Part shown: positions 34,571 through 43,974 of the stretch, one piece after another
Position numbering within the stretch: the first letter of the stretch is position 1
How the letters are laid out: the number at the start of each line of letters is the position of its first letter
Origin: Adhaeribacter radiodurans
Lineage (GTDB): Bacteria > Bacteroidota > Bacteroidia > Cytophagales > Hymenobacteraceae
DNA length: 64,000 nucleotides
Direction of reading: 5' to 3'
Assembly (NCBI RefSeq): GCF_014075995.1
Contig: NZ_CP055153.1
Span: forward strand, 5,208,001-5,272,000
Program-made: the position numbers and the translations under genes
Notes under the pieces: generated by a model
The model's input: only the letters and a program-made list of their open reading frames with translations
Database searches by the model: none
Told to the model about the DNA's origin: nothing

Positions 34571-35674
34571 ATGAACAAATTCACCCTTGGCGTAGAAGAA
34601 GAGTTTATGGTAATAGACCCCGTAACCCGGGAACTCACCTCGCACGAGCAAAAAATTGTAGAGGCGGCGCAAAGAGTACACGAAGACCAGGTAAAAGCCG
34701 AAATGCACCAGGCCGTAGTAGAAGTAGGCACGCACATTTGTAAAAATACCACCGAAGCCCGCACCGAAGTTACTAAATTAAGAAAAACCGTTGCTACTCT
34801 GGCCGGCGAGTTAGGTTTTCGCATTGGAGCGGCCGGCACCCATCCTTTTTCGCAGTGGGAGCATCAACTTATTACGGATCATCCCCGATACGTCGAAATC
34901 GTAGATGAATTGCAGGACGCTGCCCGGTCGAATCTGATATTTGGTTTACATGTGCACGTGGGGTTTCAATCGCGCGAAATGGCCATCCATATTGCCAATC
35001 AAGCACGTTATTTTTTACCGCATATTTACGCATTATCAACCAATTCACCTTTTTGGGAAGGTCGTAATACCGGTTATAAATCTTTCCGCACCAAGGTATT
35101 CGATAAATTTCCCCGTACGGGTATTCCCGATTATTTTCAGAGCGTTGAAGAATACGATAGCTACATAAAGTTGCTGGTTAAAACCAATTGCATCGATAAC
35201 GCTAAAAAAATATGGTGGGACGTGCGAGTGCATCCTTTTTTTGAGACCATTGAATTCCGGATTTGCGATTGCCCTATGTTGGTAGACGAAACAATGGCTT
35301 TTACCGCTTTGTTTCAGGCTCTTTGCGCTAAATTGTACAAACTACGCCTACAAAACATGAAATTTATTACCTATAACCGAGCCTTAATTAACGAAAATAA
35401 ATGGCGGGCTGCCCGTTACGGCATAGATGGCAAACTTATTGATTTTGGGAAGGAAGCGGAAGTAAATACCCGTGCCTTAATTTTGGAATTATTAGATTTT
35501 ATAGACGATGTAGTAGATGATTTGGGTAGCCGCGATGACATTAACTATGTTTCGCAAATACTAGAACATGGCACCGGTGCCGACCGACAGTTGCAGGTTT
35601 ACCAAAAGAACCAAAACTTTACCGATGTAGTTGATTATATTACGTCGCAAACATTAAAAGGCGTAGATGTATAG
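34571..35674 (+). CDS. GCS2-family carboxylate-amine ligase (YbdK-like)
   Basis: A 367-residue enzyme of the glutamate-cysteine ligase 2 family: LGVEEEFMVID at the N-terminus (acidic metal- and ATP-binding residues), the metal-binding FGLHVHVGF around residue 125, LSTNSPFWEG, and the ATP/metal region FRICDCPMLVDE around 230-240. YbdK has weak glutamate-cysteine ligase activity in vitro, and the broader family makes peptide-like bonds on various substrates. It lies 161 bp after the ATP-grasp gene, so it may have its own promoter, but all genes here point the same way. Confidence 0.9.
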   Translation: MNKFTLGVEEEFMVIDPVTRELTSHEQKIVEAAQRVHEDQVKAEMHQAVVEVGTHICKNTTEARTEVTKLRKTVATLAGELGFRIGAAGTHPFSQWEHQLITDHPRYVEIVDELQDAARSNLIFGLHVHVGFQSREMAIHIANQARYFLPHIYALSTNSPFWEGRNTGYKSFRTKVFDKFPRTGIPDYFQSVEEYDSYIKLLVKTNCIDNAKKIWWDVRVHPFFETIEFRICDCPMLVDETMAFTALFQALCAKLYKLRLQNMKFITYNRALINENKWRAARYGIDGKLIDFGKEAEVNTRALILELLDFIDDVVDDLGSRDDINYVSQILEHGTGADRQLQVYQKNQNFTDVVDYITSQTLKGVDV

Positions 35675-35799
35675 CCAATAAGTGATTATAAAGGTTTGTA
35701 AAATCTACTTTATACTAGCTTGTTCGCATTAATAAGTTCTTAAATTTATTTTTTACCATTGTAAGCAAAAAAGCTTACCTAATAATTAGTTTTAAAATA

Positions 35800-36621
35800 G
35801 TGTCTATAAAAATTGCCATTCTTGACCTTTACGATGGGCATCCTAACCAAGGGATGCGTGGTATACAGGATATTTTACAGCGTTACAGCCTTCGGAACCG
35901 AATTCCATTTGTATACCAGATTTTTGAAGTACGAACGAAGAATGAAGTTCCGAGTACTGATTTTGATATTTATATTTCCAGTGGTGGACCGGGTAGCCCT
36001 TTAGAAAGCGAAGGTTCTGACTGGGAAAACAGTTATTTTCATTTAATCAGGGAATTAGAATACATTAACGACGATCCTCAGCGTACCGATAAAAAATACG
36101 TTTTCTTTATTTGCCACTCGTTTCAGTTAATTTGCCGTAAATATAACTTAGGTAAAATATCTAAAAGAAAATCTACTTCGTTTGGCATATTTCCTATTCC
36201 ACGCACTACTAACGGGCAATTTGAAGAGCTATTTACCGGTTTAGCTGATCCTTTTTATGCCGTAGATTCCCGCGATTGGCAAGTTATTAAGCCGAACGAA
36301 GCACAGATAGAAGCGATTGGCGCTAAGGTATTAGCTTTAGAAAAAGAGCGTCCGCACGTTCCTTTAGAACGTTGCCTTATGGCTATTCGCTTTAGCGATT
36401 ACTTTTTTGGTACCCAGTTTCATCCGGAAGCTGATCCGGTAGGAATGAAAGAACATTTATTAAGCGAGGACAAGAAAAATCAGATAATAGAAGTTCACGG
36501 AGAAGAAAAATATTGGGAAATGCTACAGTTCCTGGACGATCCAGAAAAACTGGAACGTACCCAGAACCAAATTATCCCTGCTTTTCTAGACCAAGCTATT
36601 CACGCAATGCAGGAGGCCTAA
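35800..36621 (+). CDS. Class I glutamine amidotransferase-like protein
   Basis: The start is GTG at 35800 (MSIKIAILD). The 273-residue protein has a class I glutaminase core: SGGPGSPL (oxyanion region, ~61-68), the nucleophile Cys105 in FFICHSFQL, and the His208-Glu210 pair in FHPEADP. Standing alone, it can supply ammonia from glutamine or hydrolyse a gamma-glutamyl bond, as some members of this fold do. The N-terminal motif DLYDGHPNQGMRG is distinctive and unlike GuaA or PuuD. It ends 2 bp before the next gene, with which it is probably translationally coupled. Confidence 0.85.
   Translation: MSIKIAILDLYDGHPNQGMRGIQDILQRYSLRNRIPFVYQIFEVRTKNEVPSTDFDIYISSGGPGSPLESEGSDWENSYFHLIRELEYINDDPQRTDKKYVFFICHSFQLICRKYNLGKISKRKSTSFGIFPIPRTTNGQFEELFTGLADPFYAVDSRDWQVIKPNEAQIEAIGAKVLALEKERPHVPLERCLMAIRFSDYFFGTQFHPEADPVGMKEHLLSEDKKNQIIEVHGEEKYWEMLQFLDDPEKLERTQNQIIPAFLDQAIHAMQEA
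36611..36616 (+). promoter_or_regulatory. Perfect AGGAGG ribosome binding site
   Basis: AGGAGG lies 7 bp before the ATG at 36624, inside the end of the amidotransferase gene. Strong sites like this are rare in this window, and it decides the start of the downstream gene. Confidence 0.75.
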
Positions 36622-36623
36622 TA

Positions 36624-37811
36624 ATGATTAAAGAAACCCGGGAAGCTTATAATGCTGCTTTTACGTCTGCTGCCTATCAGCAATTACTAGCCGAGTTAAA
36701 CCAAGGTTTAGCCCGCCAAATTGAATTTCGGATAGCCGAGACCCCGGTGTTTCTTCCAGCAGTGTTTAAAGAAAAATTAGTAAAAGCTGGAAATGAACTA
36801 GTAGCTATTATTCAGCAGGAAAATTTTAAACAACTTACTCAAAAGTCAATTCCGGAGAATTGGCAGGTAGACCACGAAAAAGGACAGCCCCATTTTTTAA
36901 CGTTCGATTTTGCTGTTTGCCGCGATGCCAATGGGGAGCTAATTCCTAAATTAATTGAACTGCAAGGATTTCCTTCTCTTTATGCTTTTCAGTCGGAATT
37001 AGCCGAACAGTTTAAAAAGCATTTTCCAGTAACCCGGGATTTTACCCCTTATTTTCACCATCCTGATCAACAAAGTTATTTTGACCTTCTCCGACGTACT
37101 ATTGTAGGAAATAGTGCGCCTGAGGAAGTTATTATAATGGATATTAACGCTCCCGAGCAAAAAACCGCCGTTGATTTTTACCTTACTGCCCGGCAACTAG
37201 GTATTGCCATGGTTGCGTTGCACGAATTGCTACAAGAAGAAAATCAATTTTATTACCTTCGTGAAGGTGTAAAGCAACCCGTAAAGAAAATTTACAACCG
37301 ACTTATTTTTGATGAAATAACGGATAAAAGTGAAGCTTTCCGGAATGTTCCGGATTTATTAACTACCGATCAACTGGAATGGGTAACGCACCCGAATTGG
37401 TTTTATCGCATTAGTAAATACACCATGCCTTTTCTAAAAAGTGAGTTCGTGCCGGCTACTTATTTCCTCTCCGACTTAAAAACCATCCCGAAGGATTTAC
37501 AAAATTACGTACTCAAACCGTTATTTTCGTTTGCTGGCCAAGGTGTGTTAATTGATGTTTCCGAAGCCGATATTAAAGCTATTCCGGATCCGGGGAACTG
37601 GATTTTACAAGAAAAAGTAACCTACGAACCCGTTATCGAAACGCCGGAAGCGCCGGTAAAATGCGAAATCCGGTTAATGTATTTATGGCCTGATGATGCC
37701 GAAGAACCTGTTTTAGCTATTTCGCTGGCCCGGCTAAGCCGAGGCAAAATGATTGGAGTACGGTATAATAAAGATTTTAACTGGGTAGGCGGAACAGTAG
37801 GTCTTTTCTAA
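36624..37811 (+). CDS. Divergent ATP-grasp-like protein, last gene of the cluster
   Basis: A 395-residue protein that I do not assign to a named family. The start is the ATG at 36624 with AGGAGG before it. Two parts recall the glutathionylspermidine-synthase/ATP-grasp fold: PKLIELQGFPSL (residues ~109-119; compare KLIEFNADTATS in the YgiC-like protein of this window) and YVLKPLFSFAGQGVLI (295-310; Lys298, GQG loop), followed by WILQEKV (Glu330) and CEIRLMYLW (Glu348, Arg350). It could be a carboxylate-amine ligase, or a non-catalytic relative. It lies 2 bp after the amidotransferase, so the two proteins may work as a pair. Confidence 0.75.
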   Translation: MIKETREAYNAAFTSAAYQQLLAELNQGLARQIEFRIAETPVFLPAVFKEKLVKAGNELVAIIQQENFKQLTQKSIPENWQVDHEKGQPHFLTFDFAVCRDANGELIPKLIELQGFPSLYAFQSELAEQFKKHFPVTRDFTPYFHHPDQQSYFDLLRRTIVGNSAPEEVIIMDINAPEQKTAVDFYLTARQLGIAMVALHELLQEENQFYYLREGVKQPVKKIYNRLIFDEITDKSEAFRNVPDLLTTDQLEWVTHPNWFYRISKYTMPFLKSEFVPATYFLSDLKTIPKDLQNYVLKPLFSFAGQGVLIDVSEADIKAIPDPGNWILQEKVTYEPVIETPEAPVKCEIRLMYLWPDDAEEPVLAISLARLSRGKMIGVRYNKDFNWVGGTVGLF

Positions 37812-37871
37812 AGCATTATTAGTCTAATTTCCGACATTTATATTTATAAGCAATTAAATTAAGTACCGCAT

Positions 37872-38720
37872 TTATTTGTACGCAAGTGGCGTTTGTTTTC
37901 TCGATCGTTTTAACATGAACTTATTTTTGCTCTTGGCAGGATCCAGATTGATGGTAAGATTGATGCCTGGCACTCCGTACAAATAAGTTGGGGCAAACAC
38001 AATGGTAGGCTTGCGTCCCCATCGGTTCCGATGGGACAAATAAGCCAGGTGTGATGACAAAATACCTACTCCTGCCCCCGCAAATACATCCGATTGCCAG
38101 TGCTTGTTGTTTAGCATGCGTAACGCTCCCACTCCGGTAGCAATAGTATAAGCCCCAATGCCAAACCATTGGCTACGATGGCGTAGCTCCGAATGAATAA
38201 TGGAAGCCGCCAGAAAAGCATGTGCCGTGTGCCCCGAAGGAAAAGAATAAGAGTTTTCCCCGTTGGGGCGTTCTTGTTTGGTAATACTTTTAAGCCCAAA
38301 AACCATAACGGCATTAATAGCCTCTGCTTTCAGAATTAAAATGCCCGTATTTAAATAATCATGGTTGCCTTCAAACTGCAGACTATAAGCTAGTGCTAAT
38401 TCCACAAAAGGGGCAAATATTAAGTAATCGTCTACTTTAGTTTTAAAATTTGGAAAATTACGCTGCAAATCTCGTTTAGCATCATAACTGCTGTAAATTC
38501 CATGGTCTTTCATAGTGCTAATACCATAACCGATAAGCACTGCCGGAACAACAGTGGCTTTAAAACCCTTTGATTTAAAAAAAGGAACTTTGGCGGGAGC
38601 TAGCGTAGAATCCTGATACTTTTTTAAAGTATCTGTTTCCTGGACTTGGGCTTGAAGTTGAGGGCTAAGTAAACAAAAAAATAAAGATAAAGTCAGCCAT
38701 ATTTGGGTAACCGATTTCAT
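37872..38720 (-). CDS. PAP2-family phosphatase with signal peptide
   Basis: A 282-residue protein with a cleavable signal peptide (TLSLFFCLLSPQLQA) and a PAP2 core. The phosphatase signature is KQERPNGENS, YSFPSGHTAHAF and, after a gap, HWQSDVFAGAGVG. These residues form the vanadium-haloperoxidase-type active site of lipid and undecaprenyl phosphatases. The C-terminal 40 residues are basic. It is probably periplasmic or outer-membrane associated. It is convergent with the ligase cluster. Confidence 0.88.
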   Translation of the reverse strand: MKSVTQIWLTLSLFFCLLSPQLQAQVQETDTLKKYQDSTLAPAKVPFFKSKGFKATVVPAVLIGYGISTMKDHGIYSSYDAKRDLQRNFPNFKTKVDDYLIFAPFVELALAYSLQFEGNHDYLNTGILILKAEAINAVMVFGLKSITKQERPNGENSYSFPSGHTAHAFLAASIIHSELRHRSQWFGIGAYTIATGVGALRMLNNKHWQSDVFAGAGVGILSSHLAYLSHRNRWGRKPTIVFAPTYLYGVPGINLTINLDPAKSKNKFMLKRSRKQTPLAYK

Positions 38721-38974
38721 AGATAGTAGTTAAGCTTTGTAAGAGTACAACTATAAATCCTATTCATTCGAAATAATACACTTAATGGTTGCTCTTAATT
38801 TATTACGATCTACAAAATCCAGCTTGTATGCAACAAAATAAGTTTTTGAGAATATAAGTTAAACCTATGCATACCTAATACTTACCTAAACCTGTAACTA
38901 ATGTAAGCAAGCATTTAAAATTTACTAAATTATTAAACCGCAACATTGCCCAATAGGATAAACATATAACCGCT

Positions 38975-39760
38975 ATGCTTTACAAAATACCTTTGCTTTT
39001 ATCTAAAAAGATAAAACGGTTTTTTCAATTGCCTTTTATGCAGCGGCTGAAGCAAAAGTACCCCTGGCTTTTTGCTTTTATTCGGAAAAGATTTAAAACC
39101 GGCGATTTTTTTGGTCTTCCCTTTACCATTTTAATTACCTTAATTTTTATTAATCTAAGTATGCTTTCGGAAATAACTGAACATGTGGTTAACTCTCCAA
39201 AGGTCAAAAATTTAGACACAGAGGTTTCAGGAGCATTCTTTAACTTACGTACTCCTTTTATCAGCCTACTTTTATATTATTTTACCCAAGCGGGTTCTGT
39301 GTATGGCGTTACCGCCCTTACCACCTTAATAAGTATTCTTTTACTCTGGAAAAAAAGGTTATATCAACTATTAGCACTTTTAGTTTCTGTTTTGGGCAGT
39401 GGTATTTCTATGCATTTTTCGAAGTTCTATTTTCACCGGGAACGACCGTTAAACTTAGCTTATTATGCCACCGAAGGTTCCTTTTCTTTTCCAAGCGGGC
39501 ATTCCACGAGTGCTATGGCTCTGGTAGGGGTTTTATGTTACATTGCTGTGTTAGAAGTTAAAAGCAACAAAGTGCGTTCTCTTATTATAATTTTAGGCCT
39601 TAGCTATATTTTACTAATGGGTTTTAGCCGGATTTATTTGGGCGTTCACTTCTTAACCGATGTTGCGGCTGGTTTTTTACTTGGTTTGTTATGGGTATTA
39701 TTAGCTGTAGGCTTAATGGAGTATTCGGCTCTGAAGCAGTTAAAACGAACCAAAAGCTAA
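38975..39760 (+). CDS. PAP2-family membrane phosphatase
   Basis: A 261-residue membrane protein with about six helices. It starts with a basic cytoplasmic segment of about 45 residues and has the PAP2 signature FHRERPLN, FSFPSGHSTSAMA and SRIYLGVHFLTDVAAG. It may dephosphorylate undecaprenyl diphosphate or phosphatidylglycerophosphate. It diverges from the other PAP2 gene over 254 bp; the two are not close in sequence outside the motifs. Confidence 0.9.
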   Translation: MLYKIPLLLSKKIKRFFQLPFMQRLKQKYPWLFAFIRKRFKTGDFFGLPFTILITLIFINLSMLSEITEHVVNSPKVKNLDTEVSGAFFNLRTPFISLLLYYFTQAGSVYGVTALTTLISILLLWKKRLYQLLALLVSVLGSGISMHFSKFYFHRERPLNLAYYATEGSFSFPSGHSTSAMALVGVLCYIAVLEVKSNKVRSLIIILGLSYILLMGFSRIYLGVHFLTDVAAGFLLGLLWVLLAVGLMEYSALKQLKRTKS

Positions 39761-39999
39761 ACGGAAATTACTAATTTCTTTATGAAATTTTACTTCTAGA
39801 AATAACTAAGAATAGTTTAAGTGTTATTGATTTAATTGCTACTAATTAGATAGCTAACCTAAAAATTTTAATATAAGCCGTCTTGCCAGCTAAGGTAAGA
39901 TCACAAACAACTAAACTAAGTAGAAATATCTGATTAACCGTATTTTACGTATTTTAATTTACCGTATATCTATTTTTGATATTGGCCGTATTTGCCATT

Positions 40000-40251
40000 A
40001 TGAGCCTCGATGATTTTCTTATTCAACCACTTGATTGGCGCGCCCATTTTGTATGTCTGAAAGGAATATATCTGACTACCCGGAGTGGCTGTAAATTTGA
40101 TTTTAATTTGTATTATGTTGCCGACTTTTTTGTAGAAGTCTGGTATACCAAAGGCAGTCATGAAGTAGGTTTAATTCGAGGCTTTACAGATACCGCCTGC
40201 TTAACCACCTACCTGGATGAAATTGATATTACCGATGTTCAGAGAAAGTAG
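40000..40251 (+). CDS. Small conserved-looking protein (83 residues)
   Basis: I choose the ATG at 40000 (MSLDDFLIQPLDWRAHFV). The 83-residue product has no signal peptide; regularly spaced hydrophobic residues, a WRAHF motif, the segment FFVEVWYTKG and the C-terminal TYLDEIDITD suggest a small folded beta/alpha protein. I recall similar small proteins in Cytophagales but cannot name a function. A minus-strand ORF of 63 codons overlaps and is regarded as a shadow. Confidence 0.6.
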   Translation: MSLDDFLIQPLDWRAHFVCLKGIYLTTRSGCKFDFNLYYVADFFVEVWYTKGSHEVGLIRGFTDTACLTTYLDEIDITDVQRK

Positions 40252-40319
40252 TTATTTTTCTGAATATAGGTATTTTCTAAAAAAAATTACTAAAAAGCTT
40301 AAAATTAGTAATTACACTG

Positions 40320-42332
40320 TTAATCCAATAAATCAATTGGAGTAACTAAATCTATTTGCAGCGAATCTACGGCGGTAGTATCTGGAGCTGGCGTAGCAGT
40401 AACAATTAAATCGCGCGCCCGACCTGCTAAATTTACGTGTGGGTACAAATTATCATACTCTTCGCGCGAAATAAGACCGCGACGCAGCATTATTCCGGAG
40501 ATAAGTTTAAAGAAATAACGCGACCGATTACGTAAATTACCGTAGGCATCGAAAGAATACCGGTAGGCTTTGGGTTTAGGAATAATACTGGTTAAAAATA
40601 AACTCTCCGCTAAATTAAGCTCTGCCGGATATTTCTCGAAGAAGAACCGGGATGCTTCTTTCACCCCATACACATTCGGCCCCCATTCAATAATATTTAA
40701 ATAAACCTCGTACATGCGTTGTTTAGAAGTAATGCGGTTATTTTCAATGAGCCAAACAATCAGCATTTCTTCTACCTTGCGGGCAACTGTTTTTTTACGG
40801 GTAAGAAATACGTTTTTAACCAACTGCATTGAAATAGTACTCCCGCCCCGGGTAAAATTCTTTTCTTTCAGGTTCGTAATCATGGAATGCCGGAAAGCGC
40901 CTTCGTGAAACCCTTTATGTTTAAAAAAGCCGTAATCCTCGGAAGTAAGAATACTATTTTTTAAGTAGTTAGAAATTTGGTTATAAGGAGTAAAGTTCGG
41001 GTTCTGTGGGCCAACAATGAAAGTACGCAAAGGTTTACCGTACTCATAAACCGTATGCTCAAATGGCTGATTCATCCGGCCTAAATCCGTATTACCGTAT
41101 TCCAAAACATTAAAATTCTTACCTTCTAAATCAGAATCAAACTTTAAACTATCTATTTGTGCTAAATCTACATAGAAGTTCATCTTGTAAGTTAAATAGC
41201 CTTTAGCCTTTATACCCTCCAGGGTTTCAAACATCCCTTTAGGCAACGATTGAAAAAAGTCATTGGCTTCGGTTTGGGCAGAATGCACTTTTAAGGCCAC
41301 CCGCTTAGAAGGTTTGGTAATTAAACGCGCTTGCGGATAAACTACCATTTTATTTACTGTTACCCGCGAGAGAGTATCTAAAGAATAGTAATTTTCGCCA
41401 ATGGTGACAACGTAGTCAATCGCTCCTTTGTCTATCTCCACATCGCCATCTGCTACTTTCGGGTGATTTACCAGCAGTTTATTCATTTGACCTTCGCCTT
41501 TAATCGTGAGTCGGTCTCTTTTATAAACTTTATCGGTTAAGCTAACTTTAAGGGAGTCGAAGGAAAGTTTAGCGCCGTATTTTTCTTTTATGTACGGGAT
41601 CCGGATGCCGGCCGTATCAGTAGTATATAAGTTAGCCGAAAGCTGGTAATCATCGGGGTTAATACTGCCATCTACGTGCAGTTTGTTGATCAAAGAATCG
41701 GTTTGCACCGTAAGTGAACTGCTTATATCGCCATCATCTATGGTAAGTAAGGGCATATTCACTCTTATATTACGATTTTGACTTTCGTAAGTAACCAATA
41801 AATTCCGGAAAGTAACCGCATCCGGTACATTCTCAAAAGCCGTTTCAATTAAGCGATTCAGGATTTCGCCGTAATTACGACCTTGGGTTGTATCTCTGGG
41901 AGCTGCAGGAGTTTTCTTGCGGAGTAAAAAACTAAAATTATTTTGATCTTTGGTTTTCCGGGCAGTTAAAAAGGCATTCGCTATTTTAAGATCACTAAAT
42001 ACTACGCGGCCTTTAAAAATAGTCCATAAACTAATTTCAGCATCCACACTATCGGTAGTAAATAAAGTATCACCGCCTTTAGGTATTAAAGCAATATCGC
42101 GCATAATTACGGTTTTAACGCCAACATAATCGGCTTTACCAATAATTAAGTCTACCGGATACTTACGTTCTACTCGGGTAATAACTTCTTTTACAACAAA
42201 TTGCAGAATATTCCGGCGGAAAATAAATAATACACTAAACGCAATAAGTAATACCACTGCCGCTGCGGCAGCAACTTTTCCGGCAATTTTAGCACCTCTA
42301 CTATTTAAAATTTCTTGTATTTTCGGGTTCAA
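40320..42332 (-). CDS. GT51 transglycosylase with large N-terminal periplasmic domain
   Basis: A 670-residue protein with one N-terminal membrane helix (residues ~15-38) and a long periplasmic domain rich in beta-strands (~40-440), similar in style to AsmA/DUF748-type proteins. A GT51 peptidoglycan glycosyltransferase domain follows: SEDYGFFKHKG (Glu465 catalytic), RGGSTISMQLVKN (495-507), KVEEMLIVWLIE and EVYLNIIEWGPNVYGV. There is no transpeptidase domain. Such proteins polymerise lipid II glycan chains like MtgA, but the big N-terminal domain is unlike MtgA. It is transcribed alone, divergent from purB. Confidence 0.86.
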   Translation of the reverse strand: MNPKIQEILNSRGAKIAGKVAAAAAVVLLIAFSVLFIFRRNILQFVVKEVITRVERKYPVDLIIGKADYVGVKTVIMRDIALIPKGGDTLFTTDSVDAEISLWTIFKGRVVFSDLKIANAFLTARKTKDQNNFSFLLRKKTPAAPRDTTQGRNYGEILNRLIETAFENVPDAVTFRNLLVTYESQNRNIRVNMPLLTIDDGDISSSLTVQTDSLINKLHVDGSINPDDYQLSANLYTTDTAGIRIPYIKEKYGAKLSFDSLKVSLTDKVYKRDRLTIKGEGQMNKLLVNHPKVADGDVEIDKGAIDYVVTIGENYYSLDTLSRVTVNKMVVYPQARLITKPSKRVALKVHSAQTEANDFFQSLPKGMFETLEGIKAKGYLTYKMNFYVDLAQIDSLKFDSDLEGKNFNVLEYGNTDLGRMNQPFEHTVYEYGKPLRTFIVGPQNPNFTPYNQISNYLKNSILTSEDYGFFKHKGFHEGAFRHSMITNLKEKNFTRGGSTISMQLVKNVFLTRKKTVARKVEEMLIVWLIENNRITSKQRMYEVYLNIIEWGPNVYGVKEASRFFFEKYPAELNLAESLFLTSIIPKPKAYRYSFDAYGNLRNRSRYFFKLISGIMLRRGLISREEYDNLYPHVNLAGRARDLIVTATPAPDTTAVDSLQIDLVTPIDLLD

Positions 42333-42560
42333 CGTAGCAGAATTTAAGACAAATTAACAGAATAACGATATTCTGTAAGTTAATACTATTAGCGGTACCA
42401 GGTTTAATTTCGGCACTTTCCTGTAAACGTAAAATAGTCGGTTAAAGGTTAGACTTATAAGAGTTTTACCAGCTAATATGGGTTCACAAAAGTAACTCCA
42501 TTTCTTTAATTCTAGCATGTTTTGCAGCTTTCTTGCCACGTTTATTTAAATTATCGTGCG

Positions 42561-42568
42561 TATCTTTG
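42561..42568 (+). promoter_or_regulatory. Probable -7 box of purB
   Basis: TATCTTTG matches TAnnTTTG, 16 bp before the ATG at 42585. A TTG occurs 25 bp further upstream, longer than the usual spacing. Confidence 0.45.
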
Positions 42569-42584
42569 ACAAAAATACGAAAAT

Positions 42585-43934
42585 ATGAAATTGCAATCGC
42601 TTACTGCCCTTTCTCCTATTGACGGACGATACCACCGGCAAACTGCCGAATTGGCACCTTATTTTTCAGAATGGGGGCTAATAAAGTACCGGGTTCAAAT
42701 GGAAGTTGAGTATTTTATTGCGTTATGCGAGTTACCCTTACCTCAATTATCGGCAGTAAACCAACAGGTATTTAGCGATTTACGCCAGATTTACCAGAAC
42801 TTTTCGGTAGAAGATGCTACAGCCATTAAAGAAATTGAAAAAACAACGAACCACGATGTAAAAGCCGTGGAATATTTTATTAAAAACCATTTCGATCAAT
42901 TGGGTTTAGAAGCCTACAAGGAATTTATTCATTTTGGTTTAACCTCCCAGGATATTAATAACACTGCTATACCGCTTTCGTTAAAAGATGCCGCTCAAAC
43001 GCAGCTTTTACCAGCTTTTAAACAAATGATGGAGGAATTACAGCAAATGGCGGTGTCCTGGAAAAATATTTCTTTATTAGCCCGCACCCACGGGCAACCG
43101 GCTTCGCCAACTCGCTTAGGCAAAGAAATACAAGTTTTTGCCGAACGTTTGCAGGGGCAATTAGCCCAGTTAGAAGCCATACCTTATTCTGCTAAATTTG
43201 GCGGTGCTACTGGTAATTTTAATGCGCATTTTGTGGCTTACCCGCAAATAGATTGGATTGCTTTTGCCAACAAATTTGTAAACCAAACTTTAGGATTAAA
43301 CCGCAGCCAATACACTACTCAAATTGAGCATTACGATAACTTAGCTGCTTTTTTTGATGCCGTTAAGCGTTTAAATACTATTTTAATTGATTTTGCCCGC
43401 GACGTTTGGCAATATATTTCGGTAGGTTATTTTAAACAGAAAATTAAGGCGGGGGAAGTAGGCTCATCGGCCATGCCGCATAAAGTAAATCCAATTGACT
43501 TTGAAAATGCCGAAGGTAATTTTGGAATAGCTAATGCCTTACTGGAGTTTTTAGCAGCTAAATTACCCATCAGCCGTTTACAACGCGATCTTACCGATTC
43601 TACTGTATTACGTAACTTGGGCGTGCCGTTGGCTCATACTATTATTGCCTTAAAATCTTTACGGAAAGGAATTAGTAAATTAGAACTGAATGAATTGGCT
43701 TTAAAGCAGGATTTAGAAGAAAACTGGGCGGTAGTAGCCGAAGGCATTCAAACTATCCTGCGTCGGGAAGGTTACCCGCAACCCTACGAAGCTTTAAAGG
43801 CTCTTACCCGGGTAAACGAAAAAATCACTGCTCAAACCATTAGCCAATTTATTGATACTCTGAATGTAAATGATGCTGTAAAAACAGAATTAAAAGCAAT
43901 TACTCCGTTTAATTACACGGGAATTCTGTTTTAG
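42585..43934 (+). CDS. purB: Adenylosuccinate lyase
   Basis: A 449-residue homotetrameric enzyme that acts twice in purine and AMP synthesis. It has the typical start LTALSPIDGRYH, the TTNHDVKAVEYF segment, the ARTHGQPASPT active-site block (with the catalytic His) and the signature GSSAMPHKVNP around residue 290. Length and sequence fit the long E. coli-like PurB. purA is also in this window, near 59 kb, but not linked. Confidence 0.96.
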   Translation: MKLQSLTALSPIDGRYHRQTAELAPYFSEWGLIKYRVQMEVEYFIALCELPLPQLSAVNQQVFSDLRQIYQNFSVEDATAIKEIEKTTNHDVKAVEYFIKNHFDQLGLEAYKEFIHFGLTSQDINNTAIPLSLKDAAQTQLLPAFKQMMEELQQMAVSWKNISLLARTHGQPASPTRLGKEIQVFAERLQGQLAQLEAIPYSAKFGGATGNFNAHFVAYPQIDWIAFANKFVNQTLGLNRSQYTTQIEHYDNLAAFFDAVKRLNTILIDFARDVWQYISVGYFKQKIKAGEVGSSAMPHKVNPIDFENAEGNFGIANALLEFLAAKLPISRLQRDLTDSTVLRNLGVPLAHTIIALKSLRKGISKLELNELALKQDLEENWAVVAEGIQTILRREGYPQPYEALKALTRVNEKITAQTISQFIDTLNVNDAVKTELKAITPFNYTGILF

Positions 43935-43974
43935 CATTTCTAACTCATAAGTTTTTAACTTCGACCTAAGTAGC

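Noticed and set aside
39970-40161. 63-codon minus-strand ORF
   Set aside because: Antisense shadow of the better-supported small gene at 40000-40251.
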